From positions 287,164 to 351,163 of the forward strand of contig JAKLJX010000003.1 of assembly GCA_023150945.1 (NCBI GenBank): a stretch of 64,000 nucleotides of DNA, given 5' to 3'. Within the stretch, counting starts at the first letter, position 1; each line of letters starts with the position of its first letter. The notes under the pieces were generated by a model. The model was not told the DNA's origin. It ran no database searches and saw only the letters and a program-made list of their open reading frames with translations. The DNA comes from a bacterium (lineage in GTDB: Bacteria; Zhuqueibacterota; Zhuqueibacteria; Zhuqueibacterales; Zhuqueibacteraceae). Positions 1-8,126 of the stretch are shown here, in pieces. A program made the translations under genes and the position numbers.

Positions 1-684
1 CTCGACGCCGACTATTCGCAAATCGAGCTGCGCATCATGGCGCATCTCTCCAAAGACGAGGCGATGATTGCCGCCTTCCGCCAGGATGAAGACATTCACG
101 CCGCCACCGCCGCGCGCGTGTTTAATATCCCGCCTGGCGAAATGACGCCCGAGATTCGCCGGCGCGCCAAGGAGATCAATTTCGGCATTCTCTACGGCAT
201 GGGCGCCTACGGCTTGAGCCGCCGCCTGGGCATTCCGGTGGAGGAAGCGCAGAATTTCATCACCAACTACTTCGTGCAATACCCCGGCGTCAATGATTAC
301 ATCATGGGCACGATTGCCGAGGCCCATCGCAAGGGCTACGTCACCACCTTGCTCAATCGCCGGCGCGATCTGCCCGACATCAACAGCGATAACCAGCGGG
401 TGGCGGAAGCCGCCGAGCGCATGGCGATCAACACGCCGATTCAGGGCACGGCCGCGGATCTCATCAAAATCGCGATGATCAATCTCCAGCGCCGGCTGCA
501 GCGCGAGCGCATGCAGGCCCGCATGATTCTGCAGGTGCACGACGAGTTGGTATTCGAGGCGCCCGCGGCCGAGATGGCAGCGCTCAAGCAGATGGTGATC
601 GAGGAAATGAGCGGCGCGGTGCAGCTCGACGTGCCGGTGAAGATCGAAGTCGGAGTCGGCAAAAACTGGCTGGAAGCGCATTGA
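1..684 (+). CDS. polA: DNA polymerase I, C-terminal fragment (5' end outside window)
   Basis: Family A DNA polymerase palm and fingers, 227 residues visible before the TGA. The reading frame is open from base 1, so the first visible Met is internal. The visible part begins inside motif A (DYSQIELR, with the metal-binding Asp). Motif B, the O-helix, follows (RRRAKEINFGILYGM) with its Lys and Tyr. Its Phe rather than Tyr at the sugar-discrimination position is the usual replicative/repair form. Motif C is QVHDELVFE. Pol I fills gaps and removes RNA primers during repair and lagging-strand synthesis. The exonuclease domains cannot be judged because the 5' end is missing. The next gene starts about 50 bp downstream. 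Confidence 0.97.
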   Translation, partial: LDADYSQIELRIMAHLSKDEAMIAAFRQDEDIHAATAARVFNIPPGEMTPEIRRRAKEINFGILYGMGAYGLSRRLGIPVEEAQNFITNYFVQYPGVNDYIMGTIAEAHRKGYVTTLLNRRRDLPDINSDNQRVAEAAERMAINTPIQGTAADLIKIAMINLQRRLQRERMQARMILQVHDELVFEAPAAEMAALKQMVIEEMSGAVQLDVPVKIEVGVGKNWLEAH

Positions 685-735
685 TCCCCGGCCTGCTGCC
701 GGCATTTGAAACCATTCGCCGAGATTTCTTCAACT

Positions 736-2064
736 ATGTCCACCCCTCCCGCACAACTTGCCTCCGCTGCCGGCGCACAACCGGGCAGCGAGCTGGAGCA
801 GTTGCAGGCCAAAGTCGCCAATCTCTCCAGCCTGATCGAGGTCAGCATCATCGTCAACAGCACGCTCGATCTCGACAATGTGTTGAGCCTGGTCATGGAA
901 AAGGCACAGGCGGTGATGCAGGCGGAGGCCAGCTCGGTGATGTTGATCAATGAAGCCACCAACATGCTGGAGTGGGAGGTGGCGCTGGGCGAAGTCGGCG
1001 ACCAGGTGAAGGACAAGATTCACCTGCGCGTCGGCGAGGGCATTGCCGGCTGGGTGGCGCAAACCGGTGAGCCGCTGATCGTGCCGGACGTGAGCCAGGA
1101 CGCGCGCTTCTCCAAGAAAAGCGACGAAGTGACTGGCTTCCGCACGCGCTCGATCCTGGCGGCGCCGCTGAAAGTGCGCAACCGCATCATCGGCGTGGCG
1201 GAGGTGATCAATCCCGTCGGCGGCCGGAATTTCAGCAACGATGATCTGGAGCTGTTCTCGACGTTTTGCCGGCAAGTCGCGCTCGCCATCGAGAACGCGC
1301 GCAACCACCGCGCCATGCTCGAAAAGCAGAAGCTCGATCAACAGCTCGAAGCGGCGCGTACCATTCAAGAGAGTTTTCTGCCGCAGAAATTTCCGACGGA
1401 CGCGCGCAACCGCTTCAGCGTTGCGGCCAAGTCGGTGCCCGCCATTCAAATCGGCGGGGATTTCTATGATTTCGTCAACTGCAGCGAAGACGCGCTGGGT
1501 GTGGTGATGGGCGACGTTTCCGGCAAGGGCATGCCGGCCGCGCTTTACATGGCGCACCTGATGAGCGACTTTCGCATCTATTCCCAAACCGAGGCCCACC
1601 CGGCGGGCGTGCTGGAAACCATCAATCGCATTCTGGTGGAACGCGGCCGGCGCGGCATGTTCGTGACCCTGCAGTACATCCTGCTCGATCTCACCACCGG
1701 CCAGGTGGATTACGCCACCGGCGGGCATCTGCCGTTTCTGTGGCTGCGGCAGCACGGCCGCAAATCTGAATTCGTCGGCAAGGGCGGCGGCGCGCCGCTG
1801 GGCATTCTGGCGGAATCGCGTTTCGTGCAAAAATCGCTGCAACTCGCCGCCGGCGATTATCTCATCATCTTCACCGACGGCGTGGTGGAAGCCAAGAATC
1901 GCGACGCCAAACAATATTCCATGGAGCGGCTGAGCGCCACTCTGAAGCGGTCGTGGCCCTCGCCGCAGGCCCTGGTGGAGCATTTGATGCAAGACGTGCA
2001 ACACTTCACCGAAGGCACGGCGCAGCATGATGATCAAACCGTGGTGGCCCTGCGCTGGGGTTGA
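736..2064 (+). CDS. GAF domain PP2C-type (SpoIIE/RsbU-like) serine phosphatase
   Basis: 442 residues. An N-terminal GAF domain (about residues 35-185) is joined by a coiled linker (EKQKLDQQLEAARTIQESFLPQ) to a SpoIIE-type PP2C domain. Metal-binding Asp motifs are visible: GGDFYDF, GDVSGKGMPAAL, FTDGVVEAKN and HDDQTVVALRW. Enzymes of this type dephosphorylate STAS-domain anti-sigma antagonists, with the GAF domain sensing a small ligand or protein. An RsbW-like kinase (4332) and a STAS protein (4897) lie just downstream, so this is probably the phosphatase arm of a partner-switching module. An upstream TTG at 706 is also in frame. I prefer the ATG at 736, though neither has a strong ribosome-binding site. 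Confidence 0.9.
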   Translation: MSTPPAQLASAAGAQPGSELEQLQAKVANLSSLIEVSIIVNSTLDLDNVLSLVMEKAQAVMQAEASSVMLINEATNMLEWEVALGEVGDQVKDKIHLRVGEGIAGWVAQTGEPLIVPDVSQDARFSKKSDEVTGFRTRSILAAPLKVRNRIIGVAEVINPVGGRNFSNDDLELFSTFCRQVALAIENARNHRAMLEKQKLDQQLEAARTIQESFLPQKFPTDARNRFSVAAKSVPAIQIGGDFYDFVNCSEDALGVVMGDVSGKGMPAALYMAHLMSDFRIYSQTEAHPAGVLETINRILVERGRRGMFVTLQYILLDLTTGQVDYATGGHLPFLWLRQHGRKSEFVGKGGGAPLGILAESRFVQKSLQLAAGDYLIIFTDGVVEAKNRDAKQYSMERLSATLKRSWPSPQALVEHLMQDVQHFTEGTAQHDDQTVVALRWG

Positions 2065-2154
2065 GTCCGGCAGCGTGCAGGCAGCGCCTGAGCCACGGGC
2101 CGTTCCGTCGGCGTTTGGTGTTTCAAACTCAAAATGAAATTCTGAAAGTTCTTG

Positions 2155-2270
2155 ACCACAAAGCAAACCCTGAGCACCGCGGAGACGCGAAGAGCGCAGA
2201 GTTCCAACATTGAAAAAGCCTTTTTCCGTGACTCGGCGGTTCCTGCGATTTCTTTGTGTGACTTCGTGGT
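2155..2270. repeat. Imperfect inverted repeat, 'ACCACAAAG...CTTCGTGGT' dispersed family
   Basis: The left end begins ACCACAAAGCAAACCCTGAG. The reverse complement of the right end begins ACCACGAAGTCACACAAAG, so the element can fold back on itself. The centre contains a GAAAAAGCCTTTTTC palindrome. The CACAAAG / CTTCGTGGT wording is familiar from intergenic repeats scattered through many environmental bacterial genomes. The family assignment is from memory and is not checked. Only one copy is seen in this window. Confidence 0.6.
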
Positions 2271-2320
2271 GTATTCAGTGAGTCCTGCAACGTTAAGTCG
2301 AATTCCAGGGCACAGGCAAA

Positions 2321-2443
2321 CAGCCCCAACGGCGCGCCATAGAACCAGGTGAGGAATGCCGCCCCTCAGGGCTAGGCGCGATAGATTCAATCGGTTCCCA
2401 GGGCGCTGCCTGTGAGCTATTGCATGCGACCCCGTGGGGGTCA
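2321..2443. repeat. REP-like composite of short GC-rich palindromes
   Basis: A string of GC-rich near-palindromes separated by AT-richer spacers: AGCCCCAACGGCGCG, GCCGCCCCTCAGGGCTAGGCG (2358-2378), a CCCAGGGCGCTGCC block near 2398, and a perfect GACCCC-GTG-GGGGTC hairpin at 2428-2442. The GCCCCTCAGGGC / CCCAGGGCG / GACCCCGTGGGGTC pattern resembles widespread REP-type intergenic repeats. No RAYT transposase gene is present in the window. Confidence 0.5.
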
Positions 2444-2525
2444 AGCCGGCCTTCTGAAGAAGACAGTGTGTATTTAACGTTGTAGTATTCGTCAGGTCCA
2501 TTTTGAGCATCGCGGGAATTGCCTC

Positions 2526-3188
2526 ATGTCCAAATATTTCACCCGCTTGTTTTCCGAGCAGGATCGCGCCGCCATCGCGCAGGCCATTGCCCAGGCCGAA
2601 GGCCGCACTGCCGGTGAAATCGTTCCCTATGTCGTGGAGCAGAGTGATGACTACGAGATCGCGCTGTGGCGCGGCGGCATGTTTGTCCTGCTGCTGGTGA
2701 TCACTGCGCTGCTGCTCGTGCGCTTGTATTCTTCGCACTGGCTCAACCTGCCCTTTCTCTCCACCGCCGTTTTGGTGCTGGCCGCGCAGGGTACGGGCAT
2801 GCTGGCGACGCATTTCCTGCCGCCGGTACGGCGTTTCTTTGCCGGCGCCAACTTGATTGAACAGCGCGTCAACCAGCGCGCCGCGGTGGCGTTTCTCAAT
2901 GAGGAGATTTTTCGCACTCGCGACCGCACCGGCATTCTGATTTTCCTCAGCCTGCTGGAGCGCAAAGTCGTGGTTTTGGGTGATGCCGGCATCAATGCCA
3001 AAGTCGAACAGCGTGACTGGGACGAAGTCGTACGGCTGATCACCGAAGGTATGCGGGCGGGCACGCCGGCGCAAGCGTTGATCACCGCCATCAAAAAATG
3101 CGGGGAGCTGCTGGAGCGCAAAGGGGTAAGCCCGCGGCCCGGTGACACCAGCGAACTGGCCGACAAGCTGCGTTTTGCCGATCGCTAG
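2526..3188 (+). CDS. TPM-domain (DUF477) membrane protein
   Basis: 220 residues. The N-terminal part (AQAEGRTAGEIVPYVVEQSD) matches the start of a TPM domain. Two hydrophobic helices follow (about residues 54-72 and 79-97). The TPM half then continues with ALITAIKKCGELL near the C-terminus, a TPM signature. TPM proteins are envelope-associated; some have acid-phosphatase activity and others assist membrane-complex assembly. The gene sits directly before a second TPM protein at 3349, as often seen for such pairs. The ATG at 2526 is the natural start after the repeat-rich spacer. Substrate unknown. Confidence 0.75.
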   Translation: MSKYFTRLFSEQDRAAIAQAIAQAEGRTAGEIVPYVVEQSDDYEIALWRGGMFVLLLVITALLLVRLYSSHWLNLPFLSTAVLVLAAQGTGMLATHFLPPVRRFFAGANLIEQRVNQRAAVAFLNEEIFRTRDRTGILIFLSLLERKVVVLGDAGINAKVEQRDWDEVVRLITEGMRAGTPAQALITAIKKCGELLERKGVSPRPGDTSELADKLRFADR

Positions 3189-3348
3189 GGTGCCGTTGCG
3201 CGGAGTTGTTTGGGCAGTGCATTCGACGTGCCATTCTGACGAGGGTGGTGCCTATGCTTTGCAAAGCAACAGTGCACCGGCGACAAACGGAACAGAGTTC
3301 CACGATCATTCGCACCCTCTGTGGAGAAAGAAACCCGAACGCAAACAC

Positions 3349-4269
3349 ATGACCAAGCCGCTATTCCTCTTCCTGCTCGGCATGCTGCAGGCAGGCGCGC
3401 CCGGCCTGCCCGCACAAACGTTGGAAGTGCCGTTCCTGGCCGGCCACGTCAACGATACCGCGCAAATGTTGTCGGCGAATGCTGTCACCGCACTGGAGGC
3501 CGTGCTGCAGGCGCAGGAGGATTCCACTTCGAATCAAGTGGTGGTACTCACCGTGCCCGGTTTGCAGGGTGAGGTTTTGGAGGAATACGCCATGCGCGTG
3601 GCGGAAACCTGGAAGATCGGGCAGGCGGACAAGGACAACGGCGTGCTGCTGCTGATCGCCCGCGCTGATCGTGCGGTCCGCATCGAAGTCGGCAGCGGGC
3701 TGGAGGGCAACCTGCCGGACATCACCTGCGGCCGCATCATTCGCAATGAAATCGTGCCGCGCTTCCGCGACGGTGATTTTGACGGCGGCGTGACCGCGGG
3801 CGTCAATGCCATGCTCGCGGCGATTCAGGGCGCATACGTCGCAGACGATTCTCCGGCAATACAAGAAGCCGACTGGAAGGTGCGGCTGTTCATGTTTTTG
3901 TTGTTTGCTCTGGTCGTCGGCGTTTTCACGACCATCAGTGTGATGGCAGGAGGATTCGCCGGCTGGTTTCTTTATTTCTTTCTCATTCCCTTTTGGCTGG
4001 TCTTTCCCATGGCCATTTTTGGCAGCGCAGGCGGGGTCGTGCTGTGGGCGGCCTATTTACTGGGCATCGGCGGCCTCAAACTGTGGCTGGGCCACAGCCC
4101 GGCCGGGAAAAAGGTGCAGAAGAAATGGTCCAAAAAGTGGGGTACAACCTCGGGCGGCAGCAGCGGCGGCTGGCGCTTTGCGAGCAGCGGCAGCAGCTCC
4201 TCGTCCGGCGGCGGGTTCTCCGGTGGTGGCGGCAGTTTTTCCGGTGGTGGCGCTTCAGGTAGTTGGTAG
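3349..4269 (+). CDS. Exported TPM-domain (YgcG-like) membrane protein with Gly/Ser-rich tail
   Basis: 306 residues from the ATG at 3349. The start is chosen because a signal peptide follows at once (MTKPLFLFLLGMLQAG, cleavage near LPAQT). The TPM domain spans about residues 25-160: LAGHVNDTAQMLSANAVTAL, QVVVLTVP, WKIGQADKDNGVLLLIA, VGSGLEG. Two transmembrane segments follow (around 185-235). The C-terminus is a glycine/serine run ending SGGGASGSW, the hallmark of the YgcG group. It probably forms an extracytoplasmic domain anchored in the inner membrane. It pairs with the TPM protein encoded upstream. An upstream extension of the frame to 3142 overlaps the previous gene and lacks a signal, so I discarded it. 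Confidence 0.82.
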   Translation: MTKPLFLFLLGMLQAGAPGLPAQTLEVPFLAGHVNDTAQMLSANAVTALEAVLQAQEDSTSNQVVVLTVPGLQGEVLEEYAMRVAETWKIGQADKDNGVLLLIARADRAVRIEVGSGLEGNLPDITCGRIIRNEIVPRFRDGDFDGGVTAGVNAMLAAIQGAYVADDSPAIQEADWKVRLFMFLLFALVVGVFTTISVMAGGFAGWFLYFFLIPFWLVFPMAIFGSAGGVVLWAAYLLGIGGLKLWLGHSPAGKKVQKKWSKKWGTTSGGSSGGWRFASSGSSSSSGGGFSGGGGSFSGGGASGSW

Positions 4270-4331
4270 CGGAGCATCCGGCGACGATTGGTGCTGGAGA
4301 TTTCTGCTTCACCTGGAGGTGCAGGAGTGGC

Positions 4332-4835
4332 ATGAAAGCGACAAAACAGAAACGCACGAACCTGCATAACAAGACGGTCGACACGGTTGAATTCCGCGTG
4401 GCCAGCGATCCCAAACTGTTGAAGATCATCCGCGCCGGGATCGCGCACCTGTGCGAGCTGATCGGCTTCACGCCGCAGCAGAGCCAGCAAACCACGCTGG
4501 CCGTGGATGAAGCCTGTTCGAATATCATCAAGTATGCCTATGGCGGCGCGACCGACAAGCCCATCATCGTCACCGCGCGCTTGATTCAAAACGGCATCGA
4601 GATCATCTTGCGCGATTTCGGCAAGAAGGCCGTGCCGGCCGAAATCAAATCGCGCGATCTCGATGACCTGCGGCCGGGCGGGTTGGGTGTTCATCTCATC
4701 CGCAGCACGATGGACGTGGTCTCCTATGATACCAGCCGCAAACGCGGCAATGAGTTGCGGCTGGCCAAATTCTCTGCCGCCCCCTCGGCTGCGGCCAACG
4801 CCGATCCGACGCCCGTCGTGCCAGCAAGCTCCTGA
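4332..4835 (+). CDS. RsbW-like anti-sigma factor / serine kinase (HATPase_c_2)
   Basis: 167 residues. GHKL ATPase features are visible: N-box DEACSNIIKYAY (Glu and Asn of the ATP/Mg site), LRDFGKKAVP, and the GGLGVHLIRSTMDVV G-box. This is the compact layout of RsbW/SpoIIAB proteins, which bind a sigma factor or another target and phosphorylate a STAS antagonist. Start: ATG at 4332 preceded by AGGAG at 4323-4327. A STAS gene follows 61 bp downstream and a PP2C phosphatase lies upstream, giving the three parts of a partner switch. No sigma factor gene is visible nearby, so the output target is unknown. Confidence 0.88.
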   Translation: MKATKQKRTNLHNKTVDTVEFRVASDPKLLKIIRAGIAHLCELIGFTPQQSQQTTLAVDEACSNIIKYAYGGATDKPIIVTARLIQNGIEIILRDFGKKAVPAEIKSRDLDDLRPGGLGVHLIRSTMDVVSYDTSRKRGNELRLAKFSAAPSAAANADPTPVVPASS

Positions 4836-4896
4836 CATCAGGGCGGGTGCGCCGGCTGCCCGGCGCAAGCATTCTGCAATCACAAGAGGAACCGAC

Positions 4897-5253
4897 ATGC
4901 TCGACATCGTTACTCGCCAAAAGGACCAGGCGGCCATCGTCGCCATCTCGGGAGACGTCGATCTCTATTCATCGCCCGAAGTGCGCAAAGTCATCATCGG
5001 CTTGACCGGCAAGAAAGCGCCGCTCATCGTGGTGGATCTGCGCGCCGTCAGTTACATGGACAGCTCCGGCATCGCGACGCTGGTGGAGGGATTGCAGCAG
5101 ATGAGCAAATACGGCGGTGAGCTGCGGCTGTTTGGCCTGGGCGCCGCGGTGCGGGAAGTCTTCGAATTGAGCCGGCTCGATAAAGTCTTCCAGATTTATG
5201 ACAGCGAAGCAGCGGCGCTGCCGGACAATCAGGCCGCGGCGGAGACGCCGTGA
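4897..5253 (+). CDS. STAS-domain anti-sigma factor antagonist (RsbV-like, possibly MlaB role)
   Basis: 118 residues, a single STAS domain. The phosphorylation motif VSYMDSSGIATL places the acceptor Ser at about residue 56, in the same context as RsbV/SpoIIAA. An AAGAGGA ribosome-binding site lies at 4884-4890 before the ATG. It lies between an RsbW-like kinase and an MlaE permease. Two roles are therefore possible: the switch protein released by the PP2C phosphatase, or the STAS subunit (MlaB) of the adjacent lipid transporter. The intact DSSG favours the switch; the position keeps the second option open. Confidence 0.88.
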   Translation: MLDIVTRQKDQAAIVAISGDVDLYSSPEVRKVIIGLTGKKAPLIVVDLRAVSYMDSSGIATLVEGLQQMSKYGGELRLFGLGAAVREVFELSRLDKVFQIYDSEAAALPDNQAAAETP

Positions 5254-5377
5254 AACCGCCGGCCACGCCGCCACCCGCCGCGGGCAGCGTTCTCGTTGAA
5301 CTCTCCCACCGAACTGCGGCTGACCCGGCCGCACCGCGGAGAACGGGCCATGGCGCCCGCAAGCGAAATGCGTGCTT

Positions 5378-6172
5378 ATGATCACTGTGTTGGGATTCCT
5401 GGGCCGCCGGACGATGCAGTTTCTCGTGCACGTCGACCGCTTCGCGCGTCTGATGGTCGAGACCGTCTGGTGGGCATTGGTGGCGCCTTTCAAAGGGGAA
5501 AAGGTCCGCATCCGCAGCGTCGTGGAGCAGGTCGTGCGCATTGGTTATGATTCCCTGCCGATCGTCAGCGCCATCGCCTTTTTCGTGGGCATCATTCTGG
5601 CGATGCAGGCGGCCTATCAACTCAAGCGGTTCGGCGCCACCATTTTCGTCGCGGATCTGGTCGGCGTGTCGGTGATTCGCGAGCTGGGGCCGCTGCTGAC
5701 CGCGATCATCATTGCCGGCCGCAACGGCTCGGCCATCGCCGCGGAAATCAGCTCGATGAAAGTCGCGGAGGAGATCGATGCGCTGCGCACCATGGGCCTC
5801 AATCCCACCGGCTTTTTGGTAGTGCCGCGCACAGTTGCGATGATGATTGCGCTGCCGTGCCTGACCGTGCTGGCGGATCTCATCGGTATCCTGGGTGGCT
5901 TTCTGCTCGCGGTGACCACCATGGATTTTTCCGCCCTGCGCTATTTCAATCAAACCTCCGCCGCCCTGACGATGAAAGACCTGGTCACCGGGCTGGTGAA
6001 GAGTGAATGCTTCGCGGTGATCATCGTCATGGTGGCCTGCTATGAGGGCTTTCGCACCGAGGGCGGCGCCGTGGGCGTAGGCAAAGCAACAACGACCACG
6101 GTCGTGGCTTCGATTTTTTTGATCATTGCGGCGGATGTACTTTTCACCGCGCTGTTCTATTCCAGCTTTTGA
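5378..6172 (+). CDS. mlaE: MlaE-family ABC transporter permease
   Basis: 264 residues with several transmembrane helices. The family signature is clear: FFVGIILAMQAAYQLKRFGA, then IRELGPLLTAIIIAGRNGSA, then EISSMKVAEEIDALRTMGLNP. MlaE dimers form the inner-membrane channel of Mcr/Mla systems that move phospholipids between membranes. An in-frame GTG at 5372 is the alternative start. The permease, ATPase (7089), MCE protein (8127) and lipoprotein (9106) form one operon, interrupted by two small genes. Confidence 0.93.
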   Translation: MITVLGFLGRRTMQFLVHVDRFARLMVETVWWALVAPFKGEKVRIRSVVEQVVRIGYDSLPIVSAIAFFVGIILAMQAAYQLKRFGATIFVADLVGVSVIRELGPLLTAIIIAGRNGSAIAAEISSMKVAEEIDALRTMGLNPTGFLVVPRTVAMMIALPCLTVLADLIGILGGFLLAVTTMDFSALRYFNQTSAALTMKDLVTGLVKSECFAVIIVMVACYEGFRTEGGAVGVGKATTTTVVASIFLIIAADVLFTALFYSSF

Positions 6173-6234
6173 AGCAGGGCCGGCGCTTGCCGCCCGTTGG
6201 CAGCAAGAAAAAAGGCCAGGCACGGAGGTGGTTG

Positions 6235-6768
6235 ATGGAGGATCAGCTTGCCTTCAACGCGCGCGCAGTATTCACGTGGAGGAGCGACCGGCTTTACCGC
6301 GTCCATCTGTCGGGTAATGAACTCTTTTTCATTCGCCTCGGCGGCCAGGGCGGCTGGCGGGAAGGTGCGCTGGGTGGCATGCACGGCCAGCCTCTGGGTT
6401 TGCTGCTCCTGCCGGTGGTGTGGCTGCTGGACCGCTGGGCACAGAAAAAACGCGAGGCGAAGATGGCGCGCAGCGACGCGCGTCCGCCCCAGCTTCAGGT
6501 GCGGGAACACATTCACAATTTCCGGCTGGCGGCCAGCGACGTCGTTGCCGCGAGCCTGGAGCCGCCCGCGCGTTTGCAATTGCACGGTTATCACGTGGGG
6601 CGTTGGCGTTTGGTAACCGCCGGCGGGCAGAAGTTCAATTTTCAATTCGAGACCCTCGCCGACATGCAATGGGCGCAGGCGATTTTGTCGCGCGTGCTGG
6701 CAGACCGGCTCCAAATTTCCGTGCGCTGGGACCCGCGCAGAGGCCGGTCTGTGCGCCTCACGGCCTGA
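6235..6768 (+). CDS. Hypothetical protein in the Mla operon
   Basis: 177 residues; I do not recognise the family. The start is set by the ATG at 6235 with GGAGG at 6224-6228. Visible features are one hydrophobic stretch (GLLLLPVVWLLDRW, about residues 47-60), probably a membrane anchor, then a basic KKREAKMARSDAR segment and a mixed alpha/beta C-terminal half. It follows mlaE with a 62-bp gap and precedes another small gene, all on the same strand. The position suggests an accessory role in the lipid transporter, but nothing in the sequence proves it. Confidence 0.6.
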   Translation: MEDQLAFNARAVFTWRSDRLYRVHLSGNELFFIRLGGQGGWREGALGGMHGQPLGLLLLPVVWLLDRWAQKKREAKMARSDARPPQLQVREHIHNFRLAASDVVAASLEPPARLQLHGYHVGRWRLVTAGGQKFNFQFETLADMQWAQAILSRVLADRLQISVRWDPRRGRSVRLTA

Positions 6769-6842
6769 ACGGCAGGCCCGTTTGCTTTGAAAAAATCAGA
6801 ACCCCCATTTCTCTCCATCGCCAGAGAAGAAACGACAGCCAC

Positions 6843-7085
6843 ATGCCAAGCGATGTCCGCTTAAGAGCCATCGATCTCGCTCTGCGCGGGCAGTGGGACG
6901 AAGCCCACCGCCTGGTGCAGCAGCTCGAAGAGGATGACCTCGCCTGCTGGATTCATGCGGTGTTGCACAAGCTCGAAGGGGATTCCAGCAACAGCCGCTA
7001 CTGGTATCGTCGTGCCGGCAAAATGGCGCACGTGGATGACGTGCCGGAACAAGAGTTGAACCAAATCAGAAGCTTGCTCACGTAA
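6843..7085 (+). CDS. Small TPR-like hypothetical protein
   Basis: 80 residues, almost entirely helical. The sequence IDLALRGQWDEAHRLVQQLE is a TPR-like helix pair, and CWIHAVLHKLEGDSSNSRYWYRRAGK is a second. This size and wording (short protein ending in a YWYRRAGK-type helix) is seen widely as a conserved hypothetical. The ATG at 6843 follows a purine-rich GAGAAGAAA stretch. The stop is 3 bp before mlaF, so the two are likely co-translated. A protein-protein interaction role is an inference. Confidence 0.65.
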   Translation: MPSDVRLRAIDLALRGQWDEAHRLVQQLEEDDLACWIHAVLHKLEGDSSNSRYWYRRAGKMAHVDDVPEQELNQIRSLLT

Positions 7086-7088
7086 CGC

Positions 7089-7916
7089 ATGCCACTCACG
7101 CCTGCCTCTCCCGTCGCGCCGGATCGCGCGGCGGAAGAACCAATCATTGCGATCCGTGATCTCGTCACGCATTACGGCCGGCGGCCGATCTTGAAAGGCG
7201 TCAATCTCGACATCTACCGTGGCGAGACCATGGTGATCCTGGGCCGCTCGGGCTGCGGCAAAAGCACGCTGCTGCGCCATCTGGTGGGCTTGGCGCCGCC
7301 GACTTCCGGGCAGATCTTCATCAGGGGCCGGGACATCACCCGCTTGAGCGAAGCGGAAATGACGGCGGTGCTGCGCAAGATCGGCATGTTGTTTCAGGGC
7401 GCGGCGCTGTTCAATTCGATGACCGTCGGCGAAAACGTCGCGCTGCCGCTGCGCGAGCACACGCCGCTGGAGGATTCCACCATTCGCATCATGACGCGCA
7501 TCAAGCTCGAGCTGGTGGGGCTGGCCGGCTGCGAGGATTTCCTGCCGGCGCAACTGAGCGGCGGCATGAAGAAGCGCGCGGGTTTGGCGCGCGCCATCGC
7601 GATGGATCCCGACATTCTGTTCTGCGACGAGCCTTCCGCCGGCCTCGACCCTGTGGTGGCGGTCGGCATCGACGAACTGATTCTCAAGCTCAAACGCGCC
7701 TTCAACATGACCACCGTCGTGGTGACGCACGAGCTGGCTTCCGTCTTCAAAATCGCGGACCGCATTGCGATGCTGCATGATGGCCAGGTGATTGCGCTCG
7801 GCACAGTGGCGGAGCTGCGTGGCAGCACGCATCCGGTCGTGCATCAATTTTTCAATCGGCTGGCGGATGAAGAAGCCGATCGCGCCGAATATTTGAACAC
7901 ACTGGTGGGCAATTAG
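7089..7916 (+). CDS. mlaF: MlaF-family ABC transporter ATP-binding protein
   Basis: 275 residues. Walker A GRSGCGKST, Q-loop GMLFQGAALFNSMTVGENV, signature LSGGMKKRAGLARAIA, Walker B ILFCDEPSAGLDP and the switch His in VVVTHEL are all intact. The GGMKKR signature and the DEPSAGLDPV block are typical of MlaF. It energises phospholipid transfer through MlaE and the MCE protein. The start codon lies 3 bp after the preceding small gene. Confidence 0.94.
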   Translation: MPLTPASPVAPDRAAEEPIIAIRDLVTHYGRRPILKGVNLDIYRGETMVILGRSGCGKSTLLRHLVGLAPPTSGQIFIRGRDITRLSEAEMTAVLRKIGMLFQGAALFNSMTVGENVALPLREHTPLEDSTIRIMTRIKLELVGLAGCEDFLPAQLSGGMKKRAGLARAIAMDPDILFCDEPSAGLDPVVAVGIDELILKLKRAFNMTTVVVTHELASVFKIADRIAMLHDGQVIALGTVAELRGSTHPVVHQFFNRLADEEADRAEYLNTLVGN

Positions 7917-8126
7917 CGCACGGCTACGCGGTCTTCTTATGGTTTCCACTTCTAGTGGGCCGCTGGCGAAGCCAAAGAGTCCACGGGTTGGAGCACTGCT
8001 GTATAAAGGGGCAGGACGGCGAAATCACGCCAGCAGAACGGCACCGGCAGGTGTTGTCTCCAACGCGGCGTTGCCGCGCGGCAGCGATGCCTGGATTTCA
8101 ACGAAAGGATCGATCTGAAGCAAGCG
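7917..8126 (+). other. 210-bp gap within the Mla operon
   Basis: This gap is unusually long for the operon. It contains a small CCACT-TCT-AGTGG hairpin at 7946-7958 and no plausible gene. A short frame here lacks family-like sequence. I saw no clear promoter; an inserted repeat or a processing site are possible. Confidence 0.4.

Larger units (their letters stand above)
2065..2525. other. 461-bp intergenic region carrying two dispersed-repeat-like elements
   Basis: No credible coding sequence. The region holds two palindromic elements listed separately (2155-2270 and 2321-2443). Short reading frames through them translate to the low-complexity peptides typical of repeat-derived spurious genes. 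No convincing promoter or T-tract terminator was found. Confidence 0.6.

Noticed and set aside
730-2166. 478-residue minus-strand frame opposite the PP2C phosphatase
   Set aside because: The GAF-SpoIIE domains on the plus strand are unambiguous.
2034-3074. Minus-strand frame running through the fold-back repeat and the TPM gene
   Set aside because: Part of its sequence is translated repeat and the rest is antisense to the TPM protein.
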